A stretch of DNA of 64,000 nucleotides, taken from Pelobates cultripes (lineage: Eukaryota; Chordata; Amphibia; Anura; Pelobatidae). Position numbers and translations under genes: made by a program. The notes beneath the pieces are model-generated. The model was not told the origin of the DNA. It was given only the letters and a program-made list of their open reading frames with translations, and did not search any database. The stretch is taken from contig OW240912.1 of the NCBI GenBank assembly GCA_933207985.1, positions 361,400,406 to 361,464,405 of the forward strand, in the 5' to 3' direction. Below, piece by piece: positions 1 to 10,879 of the stretch; within the stretch, counting starts at the first letter, position 1, and each line of letters opens with the position of its first letter.

Positions 1-203
1 TAAACTATACATACGAAGATTTCCAATTGTACATCGAGTAGGATTGCTTGGTTTTCCTCTCACCATGCAATCCTATAACCAATCTATTGTACACATTGAT
101 ATATTCTAACACTGCACATGTGCCATCAAACTTATTTAAAAGCTCTTGATTGTTATCAGCTCTAACAGAGACTTGAGAAAAGCAGCAGGAAAGCTATAAG
201 AAA

Positions 204-770
204 TCATTTTGTGGGTCTGTTAATTCTATACAGAAGAAGGCTCCTGTCCCAGCTAGTTTTACCAAAACGTTGAATAAGATCAGCTCTGCCCCCTTTAGTA
301 AGTATACCAGTTATTCTTTTTGCCATGTCCCCATGGATTGAGAGTGAGCGAAAATGGTCAAAGTCCTGCCTCCCAAGTTTGCGTAAACGCCGAGCAGCTT
401 TACGGTAGCATTTCCATGGTTGAGGTTCAATTAATAAATAGTCACAAAGGTTTGTTAGCTGGCCCAGAAAGTCTATCAGGCCCTGGTCACCATGATTTAA
501 ATGGATCCACATAGTTATTGACATGCAAAATCCTAGATCAAAGGTGGAACGGTTGAATCCATTAAGGAAATGCTGTATGGGATCCTCCGGCTCAGAGGAA
601 TCCATGATATCTCGAGTAACATAAGAAATGGATTTTGGGAAGGGGTTGGAAGCTTGAGCTTTTGCAATTAGATTAGCATCAATATCACAGCCCAGGAAGT
701 GCACGTCCACAGGAACATCTGTTGGCTCCGATGGCTGAAGGAGGTGGTTATACAACGCTACACTCAGGTC
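204..770 (-). CDS. BCDIN3D: BCDIN3D coding exon 2 (terminal)
   Basis: The exon begins at 770 (GAC, Asp65) after a tatcacag acceptor and ends with the stop codon at 206-204. It encodes residues 65-252, which is most of the methyltransferase fold and the whole Bin3 signature. No polyadenylation signal is visible in the remaining 200 bases, so the 3' UTR probably runs off the window. Confidence 0.95.
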   Translation of the reverse strand, partial: DLSVALYNHLLQPSEPTDVPVDVHFLGCDIDANLIAKAQASNPFPKSISYVTRDIMDSSEPEDPIQHFLNGFNRSTFDLGFCMSITMWIHLNHGDQGLIDFLGQLTNLCDYLLIEPQPWKCYRKAARRLRKLGRQDFDHFRSLSIHGDMAKRITGILTKGGRADLIQRFGKTSWDRSLLLYRINRPTK

Positions 771-1318
771 CTGTGATACAGAAACAGTTTGTTAGATCTT
801 AGATTAAAAAAAAAACTAAACATGTTTGCACAAAGATACACTAGCACAACATAGTATAGGCAGCTCTTAATGAAACCATGAAATTGTAAATGTACCATCA
901 AGTAAAATGTAATAAATATTTAGAAAGGACTAATATAGACTAGGGATGGACCGATATTGATTTTTTTTTTAGAGCCAATACCGATACTCTGTTAACTTTC
1001 AGGCCGATAGCCGATATTCTGTGCATTTACCATTTTGAAAAAATAAACTATTTCTAAAGGTAAATGCATCAAGTGGATGCAGTGTATTTGGACAGTGGAG
1101 CGGTGTGTTTGTGTAGTGTGTATAGTTAATGCAGTGACTGTGTAGTGTATATATAATGAAGGCAGAGTGTGTGTTTGTGTAGTGTGTGTATAGTGAATAT
1201 AGTGTGTGGTGTGTAAAGTGAATGCAGTGTGCGTAAAGTGAGTGCAGTGTGTGTAGTGAATGCAGTGTGTTTGTGTAGTGTGTATATAATGTAGTGTGTG
1301 CATTATCTACACACACAC

Positions 1319-1349
<31 letters not shown>

Positions 1350-2659
1350 TACACTGTAAAATGGGGTGGGGGGGGTAAGGCATTTTTTATTTTAATTTTT
1401 AATGTTTATGTTTTATTTTAATTTTTTTGTCCCCCCTCCCTGCTTGTTGCCTGGCCAGGGAGGGGGGCTATGACAGTCCCTGGCGGTCCAGTAGCATTGG
1501 CTGAGCAGTAGGGGGGCCGGCAGCAAGCTGTTACTTACCTCCCAGCAGCTCCTCCAGCATAAATCTCGCGGCCTGCGCGGAGTGTTGCCATGGTAACCCG
1601 TGGCAACGCTCTGACGGCCACGGGTCTCGCAAGATTTGCACAAGCCTGGCGGTCCTGGGAGGTATTATCGTCAATATCTGTATCTATATTGGCCGATATC
1701 GATATTGCCGAAAATACCGAATATCGGCCAATTATAAATCGGTAAAACCGATAATCGGTCGATCCCTATTATAGACCTAACCTACTATGGTTAAGGCTAG
1801 ACAATTCATTACGTAACACTGCCACTGCTAGTCAAGTGCAAAACTAAACTGGCTCACCACTAGCAGCCCAAAATGTTTTTATTTATATTACACACACACA
1901 CACACACACGCGAACACTATATATGTGTTCGTCTAACGTAATGTATGTATTGTATGGTGTACATTATAGATATGAACAAGTCGGTTGAAGTGTACTGAAA
2001 CAGACGTATGCAGCAGGCCTGTAATAAAAGGGTCCACCCCAATTATAAAATAAATGAAATTGAGTAGAGTGAGTGGTGGGCGGGGCCTGCTTAAGAAGAA
2101 TCAACAAGCCCCTCCCACAACTCCAGGCAAGCCTTTACATTTGTGTTCGGTGCTATTCTTGTAACGTAAGTATAGTATGGTGTACATTATAGATATGAAC
2201 AAGTCGGTTGAAGTGTGCCAAATAAGTATTTATTGCAGATGAAACATAGTACTAAGAAAATACCTCAAGATGACAATTTAACAAAAAGTCAGACCTCATT
2301 TCTAACACAGGTTGAGGTATATACAAAGCAAATGCTGATGACTTCCAGCGGTCCAAAGACTTAATTACATGTCTGGGAATATCACGACTAGAGGCTGTGA
2401 AAGCTGCCCCTATCCGAAAGGAATGGCCAGAAAAATTGCTGGTGTTCAGACCTAGTCTGGTCAGTAATATACGTACGTATTGCATGAATTTTGCTGTAGT
2501 TAAGACGGTTTTGTGTAGGACTAGAAGAAGGATGTCAGACTGAGGCGGTAATGATTGTAGATATATATCCAGTACTTTTACCGGACACCATTTGTTTGAA
2601 GTAGGATAATATGTGATATGCACCTCTTTGCCGTATTAGTCCAGTGATGTAGATGTAAA

Positions 2660-2732
<73 letters not shown>

Positions 2733-5700
2733 TATATATAAAATGTGTATCATGTAATACCTTTTTTTTTTTTTTATTGAACATAATTTTTTAGTGACAA
2801 GCTTTTGGGAGAACCTCCCTTTCTCACGTCTGAAGCATTTCTGAGCAAGACACATAGAATTCAAAGTTGAGTTGTGATACAGGGGTTAAAGCGTCATGAG
2901 TGCAGATAAGACAGGTTTGATAGAACATAGACACCATTCGTTCCTGTAAGCTTTCTTGTTATTGTCCCATTTATAGTTAAATCCCCCCCTCTCATAATAT
3001 TGTAAAGCGCTATGGAATCTGTTATTTAAATAGCAATAATAACAACAACCACCTCATTAAATGTTTACACCACAGTGAACAAGTCACAGAAAATCAAATA
3101 CTTAGATTTTGGAGGACTGCTAAATGACTCAAGCCAAAGAATATGCAAAAATAAATACATTAATAGTGTGTAATGTTTACAATTGCATTGGCAAATATTA
3201 TAAAGCACAAAAAAAACAAAACGATTTTTTGTCAATGTGACTGCATAAAGTGCATATCAAAATAATCAAATAAAATGCTTAGCAAAATACAATGTGCTAT
3301 TGGTTTTAAGACAAAAAGTGCTACAATTTATCCAATATATAACCTAAAATGGTTTATTTTAAAACCAATCTTTGTATTTTGGATTATTTGGATAAGCATT
3401 TTATGCCATCTCATTGTCAAATATATAGATTTTTGTACTTAATGGTACGTTTATCAGTGCTTTACATTCAATTGTAAACTTTATACACTTGTTGTATTTA
3501 TATATTTTTGCATATTCTCTGGCAGGATTAGACACGACAGGCGCCAGATCGCCATGGTGACTAGCAAGTTTGTCCTGGCATCTGGGTGCTTATCAGCCCA
3601 TTGAACACTGCACCGATGCTTGCCAGTGCAGTGGCGTGACTTCAGGGATCGCTGAGATCGCAACTGCATCTTCTAGGCCCTCTGTGTTCCTCCCGTCATG
3701 GAGGGCCAAAAAGCTGGCCAGCTGTATGGATTAGGGGTCCCCCAGAGGCGGACGGCTGTGCAGTATGAAGGCGGTGCACGAGTTGTAAACTTCTTGCTTT
3801 GCTCTCTAGCACGCCCTGCTGTAATGCCGGGAGCAGGAATATGGCGCCACGCAGGCCGCGGCATCACTAAACAGCGAGCTGAGAGCAGAGCCTGAAGATC
3901 ACAGGATTGCAGCAGCTCCACTGGCCCCCCAGGGAATGAGTAGGGAGGCTTGGTGGATGTAAATTAAAATCAAACAAATAATTTGTGAGTGTGTGAGAGA
4001 ATGTGTGTGCGGATCAGTAAGTAAGGCATGTTCATGACCAAAAGTCAAGTGAAAAAAAAAAATATGATACATTGCATAAAATATCTGGTGTGTCACATCA
4101 GAATATATTCTTTATCGGCATAAAATAAATACCCTTGACATCTACTTTTCCTTATGTGTAAATTTAGAGAAACACTATAGTTTTAGGAATACATACATAT
4201 ATTCCTAACTTAAATATTTAGTTGACCAGCCCCTCTCCAATCGCACGGAAAATATGTTTTTACTCAATGATAATCCAGGCTTATCCAGGACTTTTACAGT
4301 CTAGATTTTTATATTATATTTTATGTTATATGTTTACATTGTACTAATAAATTCAACTAGTTTAGAATAGTCCTCTGGAGCCTACTGAATCTACTTAGAG
4401 GAAGTGCCATCCCCACAAATATTGGCACGTAGCTACTACTCCTCAGAGCCAGGATACAGGGCTCTGAATAAGGTGAGCACTTTACTTATTCTCACCTCCA
4501 TACCATTTGAGACAGACTGCACATTGGTTCCCTTCTCTCCATGTTTTCTCTTTGAGATACATCATATCGTGGATTGTAGGTGTGAGGCTGCCTTAAAAGC
4601 ATACAAGCCTGATTACGGAGCCAGTGTTCACATACTCCTTTAAATGTGAGTGTTCCACTTCACCACCATTGTATCCAATTTTATTTTGATGTACCATCTG
4701 CACTATATTGCCTTTTCACATGTATTATACACCAAGCTTGCTATCAAGTTGTATGGGGTAACTGTACCCCTCCACTTTTTAAGCACTTCACTTATAGGTG
4801 TAGGTTTTTCACTTATACCACCTTATAGATATTGGACTTTTTTAGGTGTGAATAAGAGGGTATTTCCACACAAGTGTTTCGCGCTGCTGTAATTAATTTA
4901 TTCTCGATTTTAGCACCTTATTGGACACACATTCTTCCCAAAAGGAGGTACACCTCACTAGTCTTAATTATGTGTTTGTGTTATACATATATTATACATT
5001 ATTGTATCTACTCTAACTATGGTACCTTTTTAGGAGCTCTCACACTCTTGTATATTTAGAATTTTAACTTGGCAATGTGGCAGCACACCACATATATCCT
5101 TACAAAATTCGTAACTGTGGGTAATAGAAGGCTAAAATTTGACGGATGAAGGGTTTATTAACAAACTTGGAATCATGGTGAGCAGATATTGAATAAATAA
5201 AATCAATAATTACAAAAAAAAAAAAATTAAATGCAAATTCTGAACCAAAAATGCAGAATTTAAAACATACACTCCAACTTTTTTGCTTTGAATTTGTAAT
5301 TCCTATGTAATTTATTTAGCAAAATAATAACTTCAACCATTAAATATTAAAGTCACTTACCAGGATTTTTTCTTTCATTCACAAGTTTTATTGAGGTTGG
5401 AACCACTGTAGTGGTGAGAAAGTTAGGGGTGCTCTGGTGCTACTCTCAGTGTAAGTAGTCCAACAATGTATGGTGATGGTGCTTGGACTGTTTTTTTAAA
5501 TTTACTTCAAATCCAGAGGCGAGATGGACCCACGGCACAGGATCAGCGTCACTGAGATCACATATACTGAAAACCTCAAAAAATGCTTCTAATAGAATGA
5601 GAGGACAATGTAATACAGGCACTCAGGGTCTTTTTCAAACGGACGTTTTATTGGAGAAGCACAGCAAAGTTTCGATACACAAATCGGATCTTTGTCAAGC

Positions 5701-8134
5701 GAGTGAGCTTAAAGATCCGATCGTGGGTCGAAACATTGCTGTGTTTGCCGTGTTTCTCCAATAAAACTGCTGTTTGAAAAAGACCCTGAGTGCCTGGATT
5801 ACATTGTCTTCACTATATGGAATTGGGGTTTGCCAGCCCTAGGTACAGTGCACTGAGGTCTACAAGTGATAAAAGTGCAGATCCCTCCTTTGTTTGCAAT
5901 CTAATAAAATAAGAAGCATTACATACCACTTTGTGCTGGAGGCACATTTAGACAATCAGAAAGAGAACACCCCTGGCTGTCTGACTTCTACATAATACCA
6001 GCACTTCGGAGGAAAAAAAAAAAAAAATGATATCTCCATCAATTTAGGGGGTTTTGAAGAAAAACTTTAAAAGGGTAAGATAATTGTGTTGTGGTTATGG
6101 TGCCAGCAATTTTAAAATGGTTTGGCTTATTTCTTGGGGTCTACTGGTCATTGCTCCTTGTGTCCTCTGCAGCCAGATTCTCTCTGCAATGCAGTAAGCC
6201 CAAGGTAAGACCTTGCTAGGGATAACTTGTGGAAGCTCCTAGCAGAAGCTGCCATCTCTCCTGGGGCATGCAGAAAGATGGGAAGCGGCGCAGTTTCTCA
6301 AAAAGCATTGCAGGACTAAGGGGGACAGAGACACTGCACGCAGACTACTTCAATGATATGAAATGGTATGGGTGCCTATAGTGTCCCTTTAAATAGTGTT
6401 CCATTAAAGGAACACTCAAAGCACAATAACCTCTACAGCCCGCTATAGTTGTTATGGCACGAAGAGTGCCCTGGTCACCTCTCAAGATTAATTTGACATA
6501 TATTTCTATAACATAAGCCTCAGCTTCTCCTGCCACAAGTCTTCCCTAAACTAAGCAGGGGAAACACAGAACCCCGGTCATTGGCTGGGAGTTCTCAGAT
6601 GACACTCAGCCAAAAACAGTGGCCCTGCTTAGCTAACTGGATTCTCCTGAAAGAAGAATCCTGAATCAGGGCCATGGCCATATGCTTCCAGCAGAACCCA
6701 GGTAAGCTGTGAAACCTTTCTAAAACCGTTCGAAAACTGATTCTGGAAGGGCGATAGGGCACTTCAGGCACCATAATCACTACAACTTTTAATACAAAGG
6801 CCTGGCATTGCAGATCTTGAGCCATGAAACCCCAAAGACCCTATCAAATTGCTGAGAATTTAAAGGACCACTCTAGGCACCCAGACCACTTCAGCTTAAT
6901 GAAGTGGTCTGGGTGCCAGGTCCAGCTAGGGTTAACCCATTTTTTCATAAACATAGCAGTTTCAGAGAAACTGCTATGTTTATGAATGGGTTAAGCCTTC
7001 CCCTATTTCCTCTAGTGGCTGTCTCATTGACAGCCAATAGAGGCGCTTGCGTGCTTCTCACTGTGATTTTCACAGTGAGAGCACGCCAGCGTCCATAGGA
7101 AAGCATTATGAAAGCTTTCCTATGTAACCGGCTGAATGCGCGCGCAGCTGTTGCCGCGCGTGCGCATTCAGCCGACGGGGAGGAGAGCTCTCTGCCCAGC
7201 GCTGGAAAAAGGTACGTTTTAACCCCTTTCCAGAGCCGGGCGGGAGGGGGTCCCTGAGGGTGGGGGCACCCACAGGGCACTATAGTGCCAGGAAAACGAG
7301 TATGTTTTCCAGGCACTATAGTGGTCCTTTAAAATCAAGTCGCAAAATTAAGCGGTTACTCCAAGCACCATGAACCGCAGTCTAGCGAAATCCTCCATAA
7401 ACATCAATGTTTATGACATTAGTGAGAGAGTACAGCACTGGCGCTGCTCATGGTGGGTTAGTTGTCAGGAGCTTAAGACAGAAAATGAGAGCACCTGTAC
7501 AGGAAAGATTTACGTTAAGTGTAACTACCCCTCCCCTCCGCACCCAGAGAAGGGATATCGCTTTAGGGGGTATTTGCAAATTATGCAAGGACCCCAGAAG
7601 GTGACAGCACCACTTCAAAACCGAACTATGTACTTTATCAAGAGTGGATTGGACTGTCCAGCAAAGCTAAATGTCAGCCAGTTATGCAAGTACACCAGGA
7701 TGATGGCCCCAGCATTACCATCACTGATACTCCAGGTTATACTTGGAAATAAATAAACCATGTATGTCCCAGTATACCTCTATAATTAACTAATCCTATT
7801 TTATTTATTTTTTTGCAGAAATTATATAACACACACACTACCAATCATATTTTACATGGACTATACCTCCCAACAAATGGGACAGTGATGGGAGTTACAA
7901 TAAAGCAACGAAGCTCAATTAAAACATAATTAAACCACTCACTCCTGAGTTACATCCAACGTCCAGACACATGATTGGGGCTTCACATGATCTGTGGAGC
8001 AGGCTCCGAAGCTTCCCTGGAGGTAGGAGGCTAACACGGTTCTCCGGCGGATTAAAACTATAATAATTAGGGAAGTTCCCATATGGAGCAGCCCCGGGGT
8101 CCTCGTAAGGAGCTTCAATCTCCTGATCTTCCAT
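204..8134 (-). CDS. BCDIN3D: BCDIN3D, RNA 5'-monophosphate methyltransferase (2 coding exons)
   Basis: Joined exons 8134-7943 and 770-204 give a 252-residue protein. Family knowledge: this cytoplasmic Bin3-family enzyme uses S-adenosylmethionine to methylate the 5'-monophosphate of tRNA-His and has been reported to act on pre-miR-145. Visible in the sequence: SAM-binding motif I LDVGCNSG (residues 57-64, ending exactly at the splice junction), an acidic CDID box (92-95), the Bin3 signature around SITMWIHLNHGD (148-159), and EPQPW (179-183). The start at 8134 is chosen because the following GAAPYGNFPNY block (14-24) aligns with the human N-terminus as I recall it. The intron is GT-AG and phase 0. 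The C-terminus ends soon after SWDRSLLLY, so the protein is about 40 residues shorter than human. It lies downstream of FAIM2 on the same strand. Confidence 0.95.
941..1768. mobile_element. hAT-type MITE, 828 bp
   Basis: Terminal inverted repeats begin TAGGGATGGACCGATAT on the left and TAGGGATCGACCGATTAT read inward from the right. They are flanked by near-identical 8-base duplications (933-940 atatagac, 1769-1776 ttatagac). An 8-base duplication with a TAGGG start fits hAT. The ends are rich in repeated CGATA words, and the interior holds a GT-rich tract and a GC-rich block at 1430-1650. It has no transposase and lies in the BCDIN3D intron. Confidence 0.7.
1078..1349. repeat. Degenerate GT-rich minisatellite ending in (CA)n
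   Basis: Repeated agtgtgta/gtgaatgcagtgtg words run for about 230 bases and are followed by TATA and CA dinucleotide runs. It sits inside the hAT MITE. Open frames across it are only composition effects. Confidence 0.85.
1953..2216. repeat. 41-bp direct repeat pair next to a tyrosine recombinase remnant
   Basis: Positions 1953-1993 and 2176-2216 are identical over 41 bases, 223 bases apart, with weaker similarity extending upstream (taacgta). The spacer includes gggcggggcctgctt opposed by aacaagcccctccc, an imperfect inverted pair. The placement just 3' of a recombinase coding end resembles the split direct repeats of PAT/Ngaro-type elements. Confidence 0.6.
2252..2640 (-). pseudogene. DIRS/Ngaro-type tyrosine recombinase C-terminal fragment
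   Basis: The frame 2623-2252 encodes the end of a retrotransposon tyrosine recombinase. GHSFRIGAA holds the catalytic H-x-x-R pair, and about 25 residues later a W-x-S-x-x-F-x-x-Y segment holds the nucleophilic tyrosine. The upstream part is lost at a TA microsatellite near 2660. Family knowledge: this enzyme integrates circular DNA in place of an integrase. Confidence 0.8.
2657..2747. repeat. (A)n and (TA)n microsatellite
   Basis: An A-run of about 12 bases is followed by roughly 35 TA dinucleotides with small interruptions. A poly-T run lies 20 bases further on (2763-2776). Confidence 0.95.
2985..3055 (+). repeat. LINE/SINE 3' tail fragment (L2-like)
   Basis: The segment has the word TGTAAAGCGCTATGGAATCTG followed by an aataataacaacaa tail. 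In my recollection that arrangement is typical of L2-type LINE and derived SINE 3' ends in amphibians and fish. No coding sequence is left. Confidence 0.45.
3056..5600. other. BCDIN3D intron, unclassified
   Basis: This stretch has no gene. Positions 3258-3405 hold an imperfect hairpin (ttggttttaa opposed by ttaaaaccaa, plus further paired words). Positions 3520-3920 are markedly GC-rich compared with their surroundings and contain a cagtggcgtgac word like hAT ends, so they may be the interior of an unidentified element. The rest is AT-rich with short open frames and no recognisable protein. Confidence 0.4.
5604..5808. mobile_element. Head-to-head palindrome of two retroelement 3' ends (Penelope-like)
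   Basis: The left arm (5604-5699) read on the minus strand and the right arm (5706-5808) on the plus strand are copies of the same ~100-base sequence. Each has AAGATCCGAT, then a TCGAAAC box, TTGCTGTG, a CCAATAAAAC polyadenylation-like word, TTTGAAAAAGACCCTGAGTG, and ATTACATTGTC. The combination of a TTGACAAAG/GATCC stem and a CGAAAC box before AATAAA resembles 3' ends of Penelope-like elements, which can carry hammerhead ribozymes. Family placement is inference; the palindrome is directly visible. Confidence 0.6.
5809..6364. other. BCDIN3D intron, unclassified
   Basis: No gene or identifiable element is visible. A poly-A run lies at 6010-6026. The nearby phrase tggttatggtgcc resembles words in the TTAA MITEs, but no termini are visible. 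Confidence 0.4.
6365..6850. mobile_element. TTAA-MITE fragments, tandemly placed
   Basis: Facing ends meet here. A right end (tatagtgtccctttaa, finishing near 6392) is followed closely by a left end (attaaaggaacactcaaagc at about 6410). The ggcaccataatcactacaac block near 6770 is a second subterminal sequence. The copies are diverged and boundaries are approximate. Confidence 0.5.
6860..7332. mobile_element. TTAA-flanked MITE, full-length copy (473 bp)
   Basis: The element starts TTAAAGGACCACTCTAGGC and ends CACTATAGTGGTCCTTTAA, so it has inverted termini on a TTAA target duplication, as in piggyBac-type transposition. A subterminal hairpin follows the left end (gaccacttcagc opposed by gctgaagtggtc-type words). 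A second hairpin lies around the cagtttcagagaaactg motif. The GC-rich interior has no transposase. Confidence 0.8.
7333..7918. other. BCDIN3D intron end, no gene
   Basis: A 128-codon open frame starts at 7370, but it resembles nothing I know and overlaps MITE-like words (tccaagcaccatgaacc). The remainder is AT-rich intron. Confidence 0.4.
7943..8134 (-). CDS. BCDIN3D: BCDIN3D coding exon 1
   Basis: Sixty-four codons run from ATG at 8134 to Gly64, followed by a gtgagt donor. The exon carries the proline-rich N-terminus and SAM motif I. Reading continues open upstream of the ATG for some codons, but those residues do not resemble the family. Confidence 0.93.
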
Positions 8135-8180
8135 TATCACAAGGTGACTGAGGCAGCAGAGTAAAGCATGCTGCACAGTA

Positions 8181-8244
8181 CACTTCCTGGGTTTCAGTCA
8201 TATTGCTGCACCCAAGCTGCGCGCTGTGCTCCCGCCGCCATCTT
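8181..8244 (-). promoter_or_regulatory. BCDIN3D proximal promoter with YY1-like and ETS-like sites
   Basis: On the gene strand there is AAGATGGCGGC (8244-8234), which fits the YY1 consensus of TATA-less promoters, and CCAGGAAGTG (8190-8181), an ETS-type site, 50-110 bases upstream of the ATG. No TATA box is visible. This arrangement is typical of housekeeping genes and marks the likely transcription start. The assignment rests on motifs only. Confidence 0.5.
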
Positions 8245-8299
8245 GGTTCCTGGCATAGTGCAATGATGTGCATCCAAGCTAGTGTTTCATATGACAAAC

Positions 8300-9894
8300 C
8301 TATTCCCTACATTATTTACTAGATTTAAATGATTGGATAATTAATGCAGTTAATATACTGACAAGATACAGATTTATTTTTTTTATGGGAGAATAAGCTA
8401 TCTCAGTGCATGAGAAAATAAACTGAATTTACTTAAAAGGATTTGTTTTTTTTATAATAGAAAAGCAGGTATAATCAGTAATTTAGGGATGGTATGAAGG
8501 AACATTTTCATTTTTTAAAATTGTATGTCAGTAGTTTTCCATGTTTTTCTTTCTAATATATATTGAGTGGTGCTTATTTATTGTTTGTTTTTTGTTTTTT
8601 TTTGTAATCTTATATAGCAGTGTTTTTGTTGTTGTTGTTTTTTTAGAGTTGTGGGGAGATGAAAACTGACTTGCAGAATTCAATTTAAAATATTATTTCT
8701 CGGGTCACATAGATATGTTTATTTACCTCATCAATTCTGCTAATTGTGCCTGTCACCAATTATCCACAGCTTACTATTTAGTTTAGTAAATGCTTTCTTA
8801 AAGAAATACCAACGTAACTAACGTTAATACATTCCAATATACAGACTATGTAAGTATATATTCCAAAATACAAACACTACTCATACAGATTCTACGGACC
8901 ACGATCACTTTTAATCACTGCAGTGGTCATTGTGCTTAATACTGCAAAATTGTCACTTTATCTGGTTTTACTATTCATAAGTATGTTTTTTTAGTAAAAA
9001 TTAACATATTTTTTTTATTCTATAAACTACTGTCAATATTTCTCCCAAAAAAAAAAAAAAAAAGGTATTGTATTGCATTTATTTGTAGAAAATAACTGGT
9101 CAAAATAACAAAAACGATACAGTGTTTTAAGACCTGGAGTAATACAAAGAAAACATGTTCATATTAATTTTTAAACAACACAATACTAATGTTTTAACTT
9201 GGGAAGAGTTCAGAAATCAATATTTGATGGAATAACCCTGATTTTATGAAAACACTAAAGCTCATATTATGCTTAAAGCGGCAGTAGGAATTTTGCAGAA
9301 TCCACAAAGACCCCCGATGTTGACATCAGCACTGGGTGTCCGATGGCCAGGGGAGCAGGTAAAGATATCATGTGTATGTCTACTTTGTCTTAGTATATCT
9401 TTTGACTTGGTTGGAATTTCAGTAAAGATTCTTGGTGCATGTAACCCAAAGCTCTTCCTCTTCCTTTGCTGCTGCTCCCTCAGCTAAGTATACCAGGTCG
9501 GCTTAGACCTGCACTGTAATATTTGCCTAGCGGATTTCTCTTGCTTTACCAGTCATCTTAGATTAGTACATTTATTATTGGTACCTTTATTGGCACCTTT
9601 ATTTGTCTGCCTAGTTATTCCTTCTACTTCCCTCTCCAGGCTGGATTTGGGTGCTGGATTTAACACTCACCACCTCGGCTGTGTCCTCCTGTCTTTTTGT
9701 TTTTTTCCCCTTGCTCTGGATTAGATGCTGAGCATTTTATTTTACCCTACCTATTTTACCCTACCCAGCCTAACATTAATTCAGTGGACTAGTGTTGAGT
9801 TTTAACACTCCCCCTGCACACTGTTTGTGTGGTATATTTTTTTCTCATTTCCCATCCTACTCTTGTCTGCCTAACATCTCTGATTCAATCAGCT
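8300..9894. other. Intergenic, AT-rich, nothing recognised
   Basis: The upstream flank of BCDIN3D contains homopolymer runs (T at 8600-8645, A at 9047-9063) and short unconvincing frames. No repeat family or gene is recognisable. Confidence 0.5.
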
Positions 9895-10870
9895 ACGCCC
9901 TCACAATTTCTTTCTTCAAACACGAGGAACTTCTAGTGACTCAGGAGGTTGGGCTTTAGCTGACAGAGAGGATATTTTACCCTTTTCCTCCCAATCTCCA
10001 GGTTTTCTCAGCAACCTTTTCCTTGTACCCAAGAAATGAGACATGGTCATCCCAGTGATTAACCATCGGCTTCTGTACACTTTTTTTTGTATACCAACAA
10101 TTCAAATGGAGGGCATACATTGCCTATGGGATTTGTTACTCATAGGAGACGGAATGGTAAAGCTCGACCTCAAAGATGCCATCCTCACGGTTCCCAGAAG
10201 CCCATCAAGACTACCTAAAATTCATTTGGTGCCAGATGAAATGGCGGTTCACATGTCTATCGTTTGGCCTATCACTAGTTTCACAAAGTTTTTAACATCG
10301 GTAGTGGACTCTCTTTGCAGAAAAAGTGTTTATCTCATTATGTCTCAAACTGCAGCTGTCGTGGAGAATGATATTGTTACAAGAATTATGATTTCTCCTC
10401 AACTGGGAAAAGCCCATTCTCATTCGGTCTCAACTCATGGAATTTCGGGGTTTACAATAGGCTCTGTTCATGGCACCCTACTGGCACCCTACTTCTACCT
10501 TTTTCCAAGGTGAAGTTCATTGAAGAAAGAAATCAAGTGGGTAACTGGCTCTACCAATGATCAAGATTCATCATCTGGGAAAGCGCCTCGATTCTAGCCA
10601 TATTTCTCGGCACGTTACACTATCAAGTTATTCAACGCTTAAAGAAATTCTCTCTGCAATAGGGGCTCCCGTACAACCACTTCATTCCGTCACACCGCAA
10701 AGCTGTGGAAAAACTCTCATGGTGACTCTTGCATATCAATGCAGGGAACGGCAGAGCTGGTAATGCCCATGACTTTGTCATCAAGTTAGGTGCAAGTTCA
10801 GTTGGCTGTGGCCTTATCTCCACAGGCAGGAGGTGGTCGTCCAAAGAAAAAGCACTACAAATAAATTGTA
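9895..10870 (+). pseudogene. DIRS1-like retrotransposon RT and RNase H fragment
   Basis: The frame starting near 10043 holds a reverse transcriptase core: a VINHRLLYTF block, then KLDLKDA, a divergent VWPITSFTKFLTSVV block where DIRS RT has its palm motif, and no intact YxDD box. Further on, 10770-10860 encodes VGCGLIS-TGRRWS-KEKALQINC, matching the DIRS RNase H region. The upstream phrase FLVPKK occurs before an in-frame stop near 10038. Stops and frameshifts show it is dead. An L1 remnant follows immediately. Confidence 0.7.
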
Positions 10871-10879
10871 TCGCTCGGG

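Noticed and set aside
992..1349. Overlapping 103- and 116-codon minus-strand frames rich in His/Thr
   Set aside because: They are translations of a GT-rich minisatellite inside a MITE, with no conserved protein features.
4404..5059. Several 60-80 codon plus-strand frames
   Set aside because: Short, AT-rich, mutually overlapping and without known motifs.
7370..7756. 128-codon plus-strand frame in the BCDIN3D intron
   Set aside because: There is no recognisable domain, it overlaps MITE-like words, and it is antisense to the intron of a real gene.
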